Below, in pieces: positions 44,101-56,202 of a stretch of DNA of 64,000 bases. Position 1 is the stretch's first letter; every line of letters begins with the position of its first letter. The position numbers and the translations under genes were made by a program. The stretch is from Ephemerocybe angulata. Lineage: Eukaryota > Basidiomycota > Agaricomycetes > Agaricales > Psathyrellaceae. The DNA is taken from NCBI GenBank assembly GCA_013368325.1, contig JAACJK010000016.1:1-64000 (forward strand), read 5' to 3'. The notes under the pieces are model-generated. The model worked only from the letters and a program-made list of their open reading frames with translations. It was not told where the DNA came from and searched no databases.

Positions 44101-45088
44101 TAAAGCAGTTTCCGAGGTTGCTCAACCGTGAAGGAAGGTCCTTATCGTTTTCAGGGCTGATATCGACGGCGTTCCCCAAGGTCCTCAGAGCCTCACCGAG
44201 ATCATGCACGTAGCCAGTGCGCTCAAAGCGTGACAGGAAAGCGTTACCGAGGTTGTTCAGCCAGCCAGCCAATTCGGTGTGACCCTCTGGGGCCAGTCGG
44301 ATCGCCGTCTGAAACGCCGATATAGCTTCGGCAATGTCTTCGAGGGCTCCTGTGCTCTCAAACTGGGAAGCGAAGGCAATACCATGCTCGTTCAGTTCTT
44401 CCAGTATGTCTGAGGTATGCGAAGTGTATCAGTTCCACTCCTCCCAGACAGGCGACTCACATACCATCATCTGCTGACTGTCCTTCTGGAGCTGCGATAG
44501 CTAGCGACCAGGACAGCCTCAGTTCCAGGCCTGCATGACGACATTCCATCATTTGGCTGTGTTTAAGCTCTAGGACAGGCTCAGTCTCGCGAACGCTATA
44601 GGATCATGAGGGAGATAGCGTACCATGATCCAGATGCAGCGTTAGATCCCTTTCATCCACATGTAACAACGCGACAACCTCTCCAGACCCTGAGTTAATG
44701 ATGAAGTCGACATCCTCATCCTTTGGCCTTGAAGATTACCCCTGAGAACTGAAGGGATATCACTAGAGTTGCAGCAACTCACAGCTCAACGAATCCGGGT
44801 ACTTCCCATCGCTGCGATGATGTTCTGACCAACTCAAAGCCTTGTCCCTCCTCAGAGTCCGGCGGAGCGAAGACATTGAGCTCCTTCAGATCGAAGGAAC
44901 TCGTGAGCTCGCTCAACCCGAGAACAAACTCCACGGCAAGATCTACGATAGAGACATAGATTATCAGCATTCTTCAAGGAAATGTATCAAATCGTATTGC
45001 TGCTGGACCTGTTATGTAACATCGTCTAAGTAATGCGTGTTAGAGTGAAAAATACGGTAGTTTAGAGGACGCACTGTTCAAGTTCCAT
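41120..45088 (-). CDS. TPR-CHAT protein, caspase-like, intact
   Basis: Seven exons close exactly: 45088-45075, 45025-45009, 44942-44783, 44727-44624, 44569-44465, 44409-42026 and 41959-41120, giving 1207 residues. The first 130 residues (DLAVEFVLGLSELTSSFDLK.., VALLHVDERDLTLHLDH) look like a small beta domain, perhaps C2-like. Then come about 10-11 tandem repeats of about 44-46 residues (LSNLGN..RFE.TG..DI.EAI...RAI.LTPE.H) of the tetratricopeptide type. The C-terminal CHAT domain begins [20 protein letters not shown] and has the His of SSIHLACHASQ and the Cys of LAFLSACQTSS, then GMLAAGYRRVVATMWSIGD and the end WTPYVHFGK. CHAT is a caspase-clan protease fold, and TPR-CHAT proteins act as regulated proteases in bacterial defence. 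A cell-death or defence role here is inference. Confidence 0.9.
42040..44400 (-). repeat. 135-base coding repeats (TPR array)
   Basis: The long exon of the TPR-CHAT gene carries about ten units of about 132-140 bases. On the plus strand each holds the words TTCC(A/G)AG(G/A)TT(G/A)(C/T)T(C/G)A and TCAAA(C/G)CG. The units are similar enough for unequal crossing-over, so copy number may differ between strains. Confidence 0.75.
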
Positions 45089-45643
45089 TCTTCTATGTGA
45101 TCCTTCAGTCACGGAGAGGGGATTGTGGAAGTGGTGACAAGCGTCACACTATATATGTACGCGAAACTGGGCGCTTAGCTGATAAGTATGCGCACTGCCT
45201 TGTTCCCGCATCAGCTAGCTTTGCACTGCCTTTTCTAAATTTACTATCATTGTCCTAAGAGGGAATCTAAGGCACGGTGGGGGGATTGTTGCATCTACCC
45301 TGGCCCAAGTAAGCTGGTACGCGATGAGATCACCAGTAACTTGTAAGTATGACCAGACAGCTATCGGGCAGTCCCAGGCTTGATACTGTGGTTCCTCCTA
45401 ATTGTCGCTCCCGAGTACTCGCCCGAATTAAAATATTATTATCACAGCCCAGACCCCGCCATATCACCTATTGCCTCAAGTCACCGGACCTACCTTATCT
45501 CAGTACCACGCTCACACGTTCCACCAGGAAGCATCTCTAGGAACCGAGAAGCCAGCTGTTTTGGCGTCCTGCCGTGGACGTCTGGCTCATTGAAAAGTAC
45601 CCGTCACACTGAGCCTCTGTTATTACCGTGTTACGATCACATT

Positions 45644-48600
45644 TTAATCCTCTCGCCTCTTACCCTTCGCCTTCGCCTTCGCCTTACGCGTCTTCTTATC
45701 CCCGACCCCACTCAAACTGCCCACATCCCTTAGCTTGAACACGCGAATCGCCTTCTCCGCAGCCATAAACTTCACCTCTTCTTGGCTCGACTTCCCTCTA
45801 TAGCTATCCTTCTCCCGCACTTCTTCCACCCCATCAACCATAATCACGCAGCTGATATCGCCTCTCTCCTTCTCAAAGACGTACTCAATCTCCCTCTCGT
45901 TCCGGGATGCCCACATCGACAGCCGCGATACGGGGTGCAAAATGTCCATGTTCCGTTCGACGATTCTCTCCAGGACTGGGAGAATCCCGATATGCCGCAG
46001 GACGTCCTTGATTACGTCCATGTTCCCACCCGAGTCGATATATACCGCACCGATGATGCTCTCCACGATATCGCTGAAAAACTTGGGCGCTTGTAACCGC
46101 GTAAGCGCAGCCCACGGGAAGACGCCACCGCTCTCGTTGCCCTCTAACGCCTCCCTAATCTCGTCCTTCCGCTTCTCGTACCGCGTGAACGTATTCGTCT
46201 GGTCCTCCATTACCTGCTGGTTCGAATGGAGGAGACACTGCCAGAGATATATCACCTGCGTGTCCGCCGCAGGTGAGAACTCGAGGTGCGCTGTCCATGG
46301 ATTGGACGGCATGCCCTCGTTCGCGTCGATGATGGGCTGGGGCATGATCGCCTCGTACGTGCGCTTCAAACCGAGACAGATGTATGCGAGGAAGTGTCCG
46401 TTGACGACTGCGGACTTCCGAAGGTGCATATGTCCAGGGCTGTACTCCTTTCCTGGGACGTGGTAGAGGTAGTCGGTAGCGACCATGTCGAGAATTCCGT
46501 CGCCCAGGAACTCGAGGCGCTCGTACGAGATGGTCGTGACGTGCTCGCGATAGCTGGCATGAGTTAGCGCCTCGATGAGCAGGATCTTGTGCTGGAACGT
46601 GTAGCCAATCATCGCTTCGACATCCTTGATTTGGGGAGGAATCGGGATCCCGACGTCGGAGTCTGGGCGAACGGCGGAGAGAATGCTGGTGAGGCGAGTG
46701 GCGAGTGGCTGCCACTTGATACCAAGGTCGAAGAACTTCACGCATTCGTATCCGAGGTCAAATCCTCCGTGCTCGTATGCCGCACCAATAAGCGACTCTA
46801 TGACGTCCGCCAGGACTATATAGTGGTGTCAGCAGAGCGCATCGAGGAAGTGGGTAACGATGCTCACTCTTGGTAGATAACTGATTCTTTCGTCCCTTCT
46901 TCGCCTTCGCCTTCCCTTTGCCCTTTCCTTTTCCAGCCCGCTTCTTATTTTCGCCCCCTACTGCACCCTCATCTACAACCTTCGAACCACCCCCAGTGTC
47001 GGATGCAGCAATGGCGTTATCTTTGCTCTCAACAGGTGGCGCGCCCACAACGCCCAGCTTTGAAGACGTACTATTGGTCGTATCCATCATATCCTCCACC
47101 TTGATCGCGACCCCTTCCCCCCGCAGTGCTCCATCGTCTCCCATCTCGACAGCAGCATCTGCAGAGGGAGCTGTAGAATCATCCGAAGCGAATAGCGGTG
47201 CCGTGACTTGTCGAGGTGTCGAATACTTTGGCAGCCACTTCTTACCGAGCATCGTGTCTACGTTGGATTCTCGTCAGAATACCATTGGATATGAGATACG
47301 GAATAGACTTACCTCGCACAATCCACCTCCATACACCTAACCTTAAACTCTCCTTTGCGAGGCGCGAGTTGGCGACCGCATGATCCTTCGCTCGCGTCAA
47401 GTACCCTTCGTGCCACATCGGATACTCCGCATACAGCTGGAGGCCCACCACATACTTGAGAACAGCATCGCCCAGCGTCTCGAGTCGTTGATAGTTGTGT
47501 CGTTCTCCTGAGGACGGCGCAGTGAGCGCAACGGTTAGAAGAGGTAAGGGGATTGAGGCAAGGGGACTTGGCGTCGTTTCCTCGGCTTCGACGGGTGATG
47601 GTGGGTTTGTTGGAAGAGTGACTGAGGACGGCGTTGATGGGGGTGAGTCGACGGTAGTGTTGGCACTCCAGTGCGTGTCGCGGAACGAGTGGACAGTCAG
47701 ATGTATGCCCAGCCACCGCAGAATGGATGGGATGAGGAACGCATACTCCGCCTCCTCGAACGAATAGAACGCGATACCTGACTTCGCCGGTATGAGGTAC
47801 GTCCGCGGGGGCCCTGAACCCGTCATGTCTACGTCCCCGTCACCAGCCGTGGAGGGTAGAGCCGGTGGAAGTGGGTGAAGAAAGTTCGTTCGTGGTGGGA
47901 ACGATTCGACGACGAGGAGGGGATATGGGACCTCTAGCTTCTCTTCTTCCATGTCAACGTCCATAGCATCGCCCTCGATAGAAGTTTTCGGCGGCGTCTT
48001 GCGCCGATAAACCTCCCTGACGCTATCCTCCTCCTCTTCACTCAACTTCTCCCACTGCCACCCGACGAACTTGAAAGGACGACCGAACGACATGTGTTTC
48101 TTCACCATCACGATATCTTCGCCGAACCCGAACCTCTCGGCGTAGGCATCGGCCTCCAGAACGAACGCGAGGTCGGATCGAAACTTGGCCACCTTGCCCT
48201 TTAGCTTCGAGGTTACAGCCGAAAGAGCGTTCGACGTGGATGTCGAAGAACCAGCTGCCACTCCTGGCACACCATCTTCCGCCGTGACGAAGGACGCTGG
48301 CGAGGAATTTGCTTCGGAATCACCTGCTTCAACAAGCACCTCGAACTTCCCCAACCTCTGTTCCATAAGCCACTCCCTCCTTTCGTCCCACATCCTCATC
48401 GCTTCCATCGCATCCTTCGACTCCGCACTTTCTTCAGCGCTCGGTAAGAGTAGATACGAAAAGTCGGTATCGTCCCATTCCATGCGAGCGTTGTAGAAGC
48501 ACCAGAAGATCATTCTCGTCCACGCCTTCGCTTTCGCTATAACCTCTTCACCATCGCCAATCGTAACGTGCTCCTCGTTCTCCCCATCCTCCGCAACAAC

Positions 48601-51244
48601 GTCAACAAACGAGCGCATTTTTGGAAGAACGCTGACGTGAGTGGTTTCTTTCCCTGGTCTATACAGCTTCGGCCCGTCCTCCTTCTCTACCCGGACCATC
48701 GGCTTCAACGTAAAGAAGCGGAGTGCCGGAAGACCATCGATCTTCATCTCCGAGATGTACCACACCTTCCTCATACCCTCCGCACCCTCTTCTAAATCGC
48801 CCCGAGGAGAAGCCTTCCAAGGATCTATACCCGTTCCAATCCCGACCTCGCCCTCCCGCTTCGCGACCTCCTCCAGCATCCGCTTCACGTCTTCCTCGAC
48901 TCCCGCGTCCAACCCTCCCGTGAACGGTAGCAGGTTCTCGTTTAGCAGACCCCACTCCCAGAGGGCCTTGTACGCCTTGAAAGCGGCGTGTCGATGCGCA
49001 GCGAGCTTCGATCCGTATGTTCGGGGCAGAGTGCAGAACGTCCGAGTTGGGATGGGCAGCGATGTGGGTAGGGTTACGGTTGACGACCAGGGGCCGGCGT
49101 AGCTTGGTTGAGTGTAGGGATGCGACTGCGATCGAAGGAACGAATGGGAGCTCGATCCGATGGCGAAGTCGGGTGGGTCTATGTCATAGATCGGCCTGTT
49201 GTTCAAAGAGTCCGAGCGACTGATGATAGCGCAGAAGTGGGAGAGATGGGAGACGGCGCTATGTGGGTTCATCGTAGCCCTTGAAACATGATAAGCAAAA
49301 TGAAATGTCATAGTCGAAGAAGGACGACGTACCCGGTAGTCTCGCTTTTGAGTTCCTCATCGAAGTCTCCTTCCTCGTACCTACCGTCCTCGCCCAACTC
49401 GTTGAGTCGCCTCTCCGCCTGCGCCTCCCTCTGGATGCCCCACCCGCTCCGCATCGCATCCTCCATCATCTTCCAACGTTCTACTCGTCCTACAACGCCA
49501 TCCTTCTCGTCGTTCACGTCGTACATGACGACGAACGTGCTCCTTCGCCTTCGCGCCCTACCCCGACTCTGCACCCAGCTCGCCATGTTCTGAGGCGGAT
49601 CCCACCGAACGACGGATCCGCAGGCCTGGATGTCGATACCCTCCTCGGCGACGGATGTGCTGATGATGAGGTTCAGGTCGCCGGTCTTGAACTCCGAAAG
49701 CGTCGTTTGCTGCGGCTGAGTGCGTACCAACTGTCGGGTGATGTCCATCATCGAATGGCGATGCGTAGAGTCGGAGGATCCGAGAAGAATGCCGATTCGA
49801 AAGGCGTCCTTGGTGGCTGGGTGGTGCTTGAGCAGCTCGGCCAGCGCGAGAACGGCGTCGCGGCGCTGGACGAACACGAGCCCGCTGTACGGTTCTCCAC
49901 TATCTCCCTGCTCCGCCTCCTCCTTCTCGTCGAGTAGACTCTGAATGAGGACTCGCACCTTGTCCGAGCATTCGTCGACGATATCGTCGACGTAGTACGA
50001 TACCGGGCTCAACGTCAGGCCGTTCAGGATACCCTGGAGGTACCGCTTCTCAGCGCTCTTCCAGGTCATCATGATGTTGCTGTAGGGATTCGACGCGCGC
50101 CGTGCGTGCTCGACGACGGTGTAGACGAACCAATCCGCAGCCCACGGTCCGATGGACGACAGGATGTCCTGCGACGAGCGCAGAAAGTCGCGGAGGCCCT
50201 TGTGCGTGAACGTGCTCTCCGTCGTCAGAGCTTTGGCGAGTTTCTGCTCCGTGCGCAGATACTCTCGCGAATACGGGATGGGGGGCGTTGCTGGAGGCGG
50301 TGCGAGTTGGGCGAGCTGCTTCCGGGTGGCGATCACGTACGGGTCGGCTTCGATGTTGAGCGATGCGACTGCGCCCTCGAGTACGGCGACGTTCGTGCTA
50401 AACGGGGGGTTCGACGGGTCGGGGCTGAAGTACCCTGCGTGTTTGAAGATGGGGCGGTGGACGTGCTCGGCGAGAGACTCGGTGTGGGTATGTGGGGTGC
50501 AGATGGACGAATCGAGGTTTCGCTCGATTATCCTTTGTCGAAATGAGCGCGAGATACGAAGAACATGGGGTCACGCACCTGAATTCCTTCTCGATGTCGC
50601 CTGAACCGTAGATGGGGCTTGCACTCAGCCCTAGAATCGCAGGTTTGCACGCCTCCTCGTCCACCCCTCTCTTGGGCAATCCGACGTAGAATTCCTGCAT
50701 GATCATGTTATAGGGATGCCTGTCGACGGCGTGATGCGCCTCGTCGAGGACGAGCAGGCTGATATCCTCCCCAAGCTTTACATACCCGTGCCGCAGCGCA
50801 TCCAAGAGAACCTGCGGAGTCGAAACCACGACGCGATGGGTATCGAGAACGAGACGCCACAGTGAGGCGTCCTTCCACTGGTCTGGATAGTGAGAGCCCG
50901 AGACGATCCCAACGCTGGTGGGCAGATACGTCGTAAGAACGGCGTGTTGCTGGGTGCATAACGCGACCGTCGGGGCCAGGAACCAGCAGAGCTGTGACGG
51001 GATGGGATGAGCGCGCTAGAAAGAGGCTAATAAACCATACCTTGGTCGACTCGCGCTCGAGCTCGTGCTTAATCCTCAGAATCGCGATATGCGTCTTACC
51101 GCTGCCCGTATCAAGGGCGATGATGACGTTCTTGCGCAGGCTCAGGTCTAGCATCTCCTGCTGGTACGGACGAGTGGTCAAAAGAGGCATCGCAGTCGGT
51201 GTAGTAGATGTAGATGAGCTCGGAGGAGCAGCTGCATCCTCCAT
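45644..51244 (-). CDS. dcl: Dicer-like endoribonuclease
   Basis: Six exons close exactly: 51244-51041, 50991-50579, 50532-49333, 49279-47313, 47257-46868 and 46815-45644, giving 1781 residues. In order: helicase with Walker A ALDTGSGKT and DEAH box LLVLDEAHHAVDRHP; helicase C with STSVAEEGIDIQACG and VQSRGRARRRRS; Dicer dimerisation domain NPHSAVSHLSHFCAI; a long middle without an obvious PAZ signature; RNase IIIa with YQRLETLGDAVLKYV and ADVIESLIGAAYE; RNase IIIb with YERLEFLGDGILDMVA and SDIVESIIGAVYIDSGG; a short dsRNA-binding-like end EVKFMAAEKAIRVF and a basic tail. The acidic residues of both RNase III sites are present. A Lys/Gly-rich linker (KGKGKGKAKAKKGRK) splits RNase IIIa. It should cut dsRNA into small RNAs for silencing. 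No break was found. Confidence 0.93.
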
Positions 51245-52182
51245 GATTAAACACGCGAAACGCAGGGCGAAATCGTGGGGTGATGGAGCTGGTCAGGACG
51301 AAGAGCCGGATTTCGATGAATCGCCCTTTATACGGCCAGTATCGGATATGATCGGATGAATGATAAGATGCTGAGTTCCGCATGCTGAACCGTGCGAAGT
51401 GACCGGAGTCTATGGCCCAATCCAAGGTTCGATCACACACACCTGGCATGTTCAACCTGGACGAGGTATTCGTGGCTTGTGGAGTACCGCGCGGTGCTAA
51501 AGATGAATCCCAACTAACGGCCCTGTAAGCCATCACGAAGGTATTTGGCAGACCTGGTTGCCGGGCGCTTAACAACTGAAAGGCCGACTTGTCTGATAAT
51601 CAAACGATGGTTCGCGGTGGAGACATAAGTACACAAAAGCGGCACCCAGCTAAACAGCGTCCTTTTTCGAGTCTGGGTGCACCCTTACACCTGTCGACGA
51701 TTGATCCTAATAGAAGCCGACTGATCATCTTGTTTCTTGACTTTGAAAGCCCCGGTAGGCAGCATACGATGGCGAGATAATCAACTTGAATCACCATAAG
51801 ATCAGGAGGTCTGAAAGGCTATCCGAGAGTATGAGATGAGTAAGATGCATGGGTATTTAAGTGCGCTACCGTGACCGGCAAGAATGCCAACCCGTCATAG
51901 CCGTTCTTTGAAGGTGCCCAGCCTTGGGCGGCTCAAGGTAGCACTATATTTAGGTGTGTGAACGTGTTCTCATGGAGCTGCGGGAACGAGCCACTGACTC
52001 CCCCAGTCCTAGTGACAGGCATTAGGATATTGTCATCTCAATTTCAAATGCATAGCGATTATGGAAAAAAATTGGTCATAGAAACTTACAAATTTGAGAT
52101 TGCTGAGAGAGCTAGGTATAATGACTCGATGTATTTATACGAGTAGGGAGACTCATTTCTTTATCAGAGCTCGCAATCCCAC
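51245..52182. other. Divergent promoter region between Dicer-like and SnoaL-like genes
   Basis: About 0.9 kb without a gene. Short frames have no motif. The part at 52020-52140 is AT-rich and ends TATTTATACGAG about 50 bases before the ATG at 52183, a plausible TATA-like element. Confidence 0.45.
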
Positions 52183-52762
52183 ATGAAGCTCCTACTCTCA
52201 AGACCTTTCTATGTCTTCGCCATATTGGCGTCGATCCGCTCAGGCTGTGCAGTACCAGCAGTTCCACTTTCCGGTCTCGAATCAGAAGGTCACTCTGTCT
52301 GCGACCCATCCGCTAGTGGACCATCTCTCAGCACTCAACAATCTGCTGCCTTTAAGGACTATATTCATATCTTCTTCGAAGAGAGGGACGTGCAAAAAGC
52401 ATTTGACCGATACATCCCAGGGTATGATCAATTCACATTGCCGGAGAACTCACTCATTGCTGACTTGAGCACCTAGAGAATACATTAATCACATTTCGAC
52501 CGCCGCCTCCCAAGGCCGTGAAGCTGCCCTTACTGGGCTACTCGCACTCCAGGCAAATCCAGACATGATGCGCGACCACGTCACGCTCTTTACAGGAGAC
52601 GGGTTCGGTCTTGCCTACTACCGCAGGTATATACCGGGTTCCAGCACAGTCAACTTCGCTGTCATGGATAAGATGAGGTTCGAGGGAACATGCATTGTAG
52701 AGATTTGGAGCTTATTCCAGACGATCAACGGAAACGAGACAAACCCAATCGCATTTTTCTAA
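52183..52762 (+). CDS. Small secreted SnoaL/NTF2-like protein
   Basis: Two exons close exactly: 52183-52421 and 52477-52762, giving 174 residues. A signal peptide, MKLLLSRPFYVFAILASIRS.., ends near CAVPAVP. The fold signature is that of fungal SnoaL-like proteins: FKDYIHIFFEERDVQKAFDR, YIPGEYINHIS, then ASQGREAALTGLLA and VTLFTGDGFGLAYYRRY, and at the end CIVEIWSLFQTINGNETNP. The family shares the NTF2-like cone fold; some members are polyketide cyclases, but many fungal secreted forms have no known substrate. The gene is divergent from the Dicer-like gene and 290 bases before a TPR-CHAT gene on the same strand. Confidence 0.7.
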
Positions 52763-53054
52763 GAAAGGGCAGATTCAGATTGTATATTTCACATAGCACG
52801 TACCACTATGTAGACAGTGATATCGGGTTATACCTGGGTCCCTTACTTGTATACAAAGTAGTTTGGATCAAGAGAAGAGTCCACTGTATCAGCGAATGTC
52901 TGCGCAGGGAAGTCGAGAAATGCAAGGTAACAGTGACGCTACCTTCAACTTCCGTTGGACCGGAAATATCAGTGTATCGCTCTGAGGGCTTTGCGCACTG
53001 CCAAAACCACTAGACCCTCTTTAGCCCAGGCCCCAGCGTTACGTAGATAAAAGG

Positions 53055-55635
53055 GTGCATCTACATGTAGCGCCTGAGGAGCGCCTTACGACACGGCCTC
53101 TGGGCACATTGCTTAGCGGATTGATCGTTGCTTTGCTCTCGTCACGCGTAGGAAAGTATTTCGTTGAACAGTACTTGTCCAATAATGCGATTTCGAACCT
53201 CGAAAAAGCTGTTGCCGTTCAGGAACAGGCCGTGACCCTAACCCCCGCCGACCATCCCGACCTCCCGACATGGCTTACCAACTTGGGCAAGTCGCTTCAT
53301 TACCGACGCGAAATGAAGCGGAAAGTCGGCCTTCCTTCCCAGGACGATGCGAGAATGGCGGTGAACGTCTTGCAGCGCGCAGTAGATCTCTACCCCAGCA
53401 CGCACACCTCCCTCCCAGACTGTGTTATGAATCTAGGGCTCGCACTGTTTGACCTCAGTCGATCTCAGGAGGGTGGCATTGACCCGACCACACTTGATGC
53501 CGCATTCGACGCTTTCCGTAAAGCCATATCCCTACTTTCCAGCACAGACGGAAGACTTCCGAGGTTTCGAAGCAATCTTGGAATCATGCTGTCTGTCCGG
53601 TCACAGCTCGAGCACAACATCAGCTATCTTAGGGAGTCGATCGACATTCAGAGAGAGGCAGTCAGTTCAGCCCCAGACACTCACGCCGACCTTACACTGC
53701 ATCTCAGCTGCCTGGGAGAGTCACTGGAGTGGCTAGCAGACACACTCGAAGATAAAGCTAGCCGTGATTCCGTCTTAAAGGAAGCACGCGAATGCTACCG
53801 CCGGGCCGCGCTGTCGAAGACAGGGGGACCTTCGCTCAAGCTCCTCTGCGCACTCAAGTGGAATAAGATTCCGATCCCGAACACTCCGGCTGACGCACTC
53901 GCAGCAGCCGAAATGATAGTAAATCTCCTTCCCCTCGCAGCCGGGCTCGATCAGACGCCCGAGAGTCGACACGGCGTCATATCGAGATACCCAGGGCTGG
54001 TGTCCTCCGCTGCGGATGTAGCATTCGTTCATAAAGAGGCGGAGAAAGCTTTGGAATGGCTGGAGCACGGGAGATGCCTGGTTTGGACTCAGCTTAACGC
54101 CCTCCGTACGCCAGTGGACGATCTCCGGATACATAATCCTGACCTTGCGGAACGTGTCCTGCGCATATCCTCATCGCTCGAGACTATTAGCTCGCGAGCG
54201 GCGAGCCAAACCTCGATAAACAAGATGTCCATCGATGTGATGCAGACAGAATCGTACTCGGACGACAACTATAGGCACGTCAAGCTGGCCAGAGAGTGGA
54301 GCGAAGTCGTTGCATCTGTTCGAGGCCTTCCAGGATTCGAAGACTTTCTATCACCCCCAACCACATCGTTCTTGCTAAGGGGCCTTCCCGAGTCAGGCCC
54401 AGTCATCGTCATCAACATGCACCCGGTACGGTGTGACGCACTCGCGCTCCTCACAGCAGGCCCAGATGGAGAAAGCGTCCTCTCCCCCATCCATCTTCCC
54501 CGCTTTAGTTACGCCCGCGCGGAGGAGCTAGCCAAGCTCCTCAACGAGTCATTGTCGTCGTTTGGGGTACGAGAGCGAGGTGCAAACGACCCCGAAGCTA
54601 ACGCCGCTCCTGAGTTTCGCGATGCTGAACGTGCAGCTCGGCCACGGCCGCACAAGAATCCGAGAAGGAGCACCAACGTACTGAAGGACATTCTGGCTGA
54701 GCTATGGACTTGCATTGTCAAGCCGATCCTCGATGATCTTGCGTTCTCGGTGAGGCTTAAAAATGAGTAGACCTCCGAGCCTTACACTGATACTCCGCTT
54801 TTAGCGATCACCGGAGACTGAGAATCGTATCTGGTGGTGCCCGACGGGTCCACTTACCTTCCTCCCCTTACATGCCGCAGGCATATATGACGACTCCGCA
54901 GAGGCTGTGACTATCTTCGACTATGCTGTGTCCTCGTACATTCCAACAGTGTCGAGCTTAATCAACGCTAACAAGATTCGTCGCCCACTTAGCACCACTC
55001 CAGGGCTGCTCATTCTCAGCGAACCGACAGCGCCAGGACTCACCCCTATCCCTGGCACAACGAAAGAGGCGCATATTATCGAGGGAATTGCGAAGGAATC
55101 GGGGGTTGAAACTGTTCTTCTCGACGAATCCGAAGCAACGGTGAAGCACAGCATGGACCTTATGCAGAAGTACTCCTTCGTGCATCTCGCGTGCCATGCA
55201 TCCCAGAACGTGTCGGAACCCTTGCGAAGCGCATTCTTCTTGTATGACGGCGTAATCGAGCTCTCGACACTCATCAAGAGGAACGATCGTTTGGCAGGTG
55301 GGCTGGACGTCGCCTTTCTCTCTGCATGTCAGACAGGTAGCGTAGATAAGAAGCTATCGGAAGAGGCGGTTCATCTGGCTGGAGGGATGCTGGCGGTAGG
55401 GTACCGCGGTGTGGTAGCGACGATGTGGTCAATTCAGGACAAATATGCGCCCGATGTCGCCCAAGACTTCTACACAACGTTATTCGAGAAGGGTCGAAGG
55501 GAAGATGGCTCGGTGGATGGCTCTCAGGCTGCTCTTGCGCTATCTCGTGCGGTTAGGCGCCTATCCAAGCGGCTCGACTACAACGACCCGGAATCGTTCC
55601 TCGCTTGGGTTCCGTATGTACACTACGGCCTTTAG
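53055..55635 (+). CDS. Short TPR-CHAT protein, CHAT dyad intact
   Basis: Two exons close exactly: 53055-54749 and 54805-55635 (intron GTGAGG..TTTTAG), giving 841 residues. The N-terminus has a hydrophobic stretch (GTLLSGLIVALLSSRVGKYF) and only about four TPR-like repeats (EKAVAVQEQAVTLTPADHPD, LPTWLTNLGKSL and relatives). A helical middle with EWLEHGRCLVWTQLNALRTP, which is also present in the 41-kb gene, follows. The CHAT domain has [19 protein letters not shown], the His of SFVHLACHASQ and the Cys of VAFLSACQTGS, then GMLAVGYRGVVATMWSIQD and WVPYVHYGL. It lacks the N-terminal beta domain and most repeats of its neighbour, so it may be 5'-truncated or a natural short form. Confidence 0.85.
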
Positions 55636-56202
55636 ATTACCTCTATATTATAAGATGTGTGTAATAGGGTTACTTGCATGTCCACAGTGTCTTCGCCGTG
55701 TCAGTCGCAACATTGGCCTTTTAGTAGTATACCTGCGAGTTTGATTACAGTCGAGCGCACATATGATCGCACAGGTTTCCAACCAAAAGAGGCCGCACAA
55801 GGCTCTGCACGTCTCCGTTACATATCGGAAGGGCATAAGTACATATGGCGAACGCTAAGAGACTATAAAGCTATATATGTATAGTAAAATTCATCGCAGA
55901 GCACCTTTGGAGACTGCCAAGACTCACGCCACCCCATGCCTCAGCTTAAATGAAATCTGACTGGGTGCAGTATCGTGCGCTGAATGCAAACGATGATTGA
56001 AACGTTGTTGCATGCAATGTCCTGCCTTGTGATTAAGCTTCTCTATCGCTCTTGGCTTGCGGTGCGTCTGCCTCAGAAGGGTCAGTTGCGGCATGCATCC
56101 TGCACGCTCTATGCACTGGCAGGTCGAGCGTGTATATGTAGGGGGGCTTTGAGCATTATTTCCCTTCACGCAGCTCATCCATCGAAGACTTCCCTCAACG
56201 CA
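55636..56202. other. Spacer with no supported gene
   Basis: Only the 3' flank of the CHAT gene and the leader of the next gene are apparent. Confidence 0.4.

Noticed and set aside
43008..44213. Plus-strand frames within the TPR-CHAT gene
   Set aside because: They repeat with the TPR period and are antisense shadows of the coding repeats.
45942..46466. Plus-strand frame of 174 codons opposite the Dicer-like gene
   Set aside because: Antisense shadow of the RNase IIIb exon.
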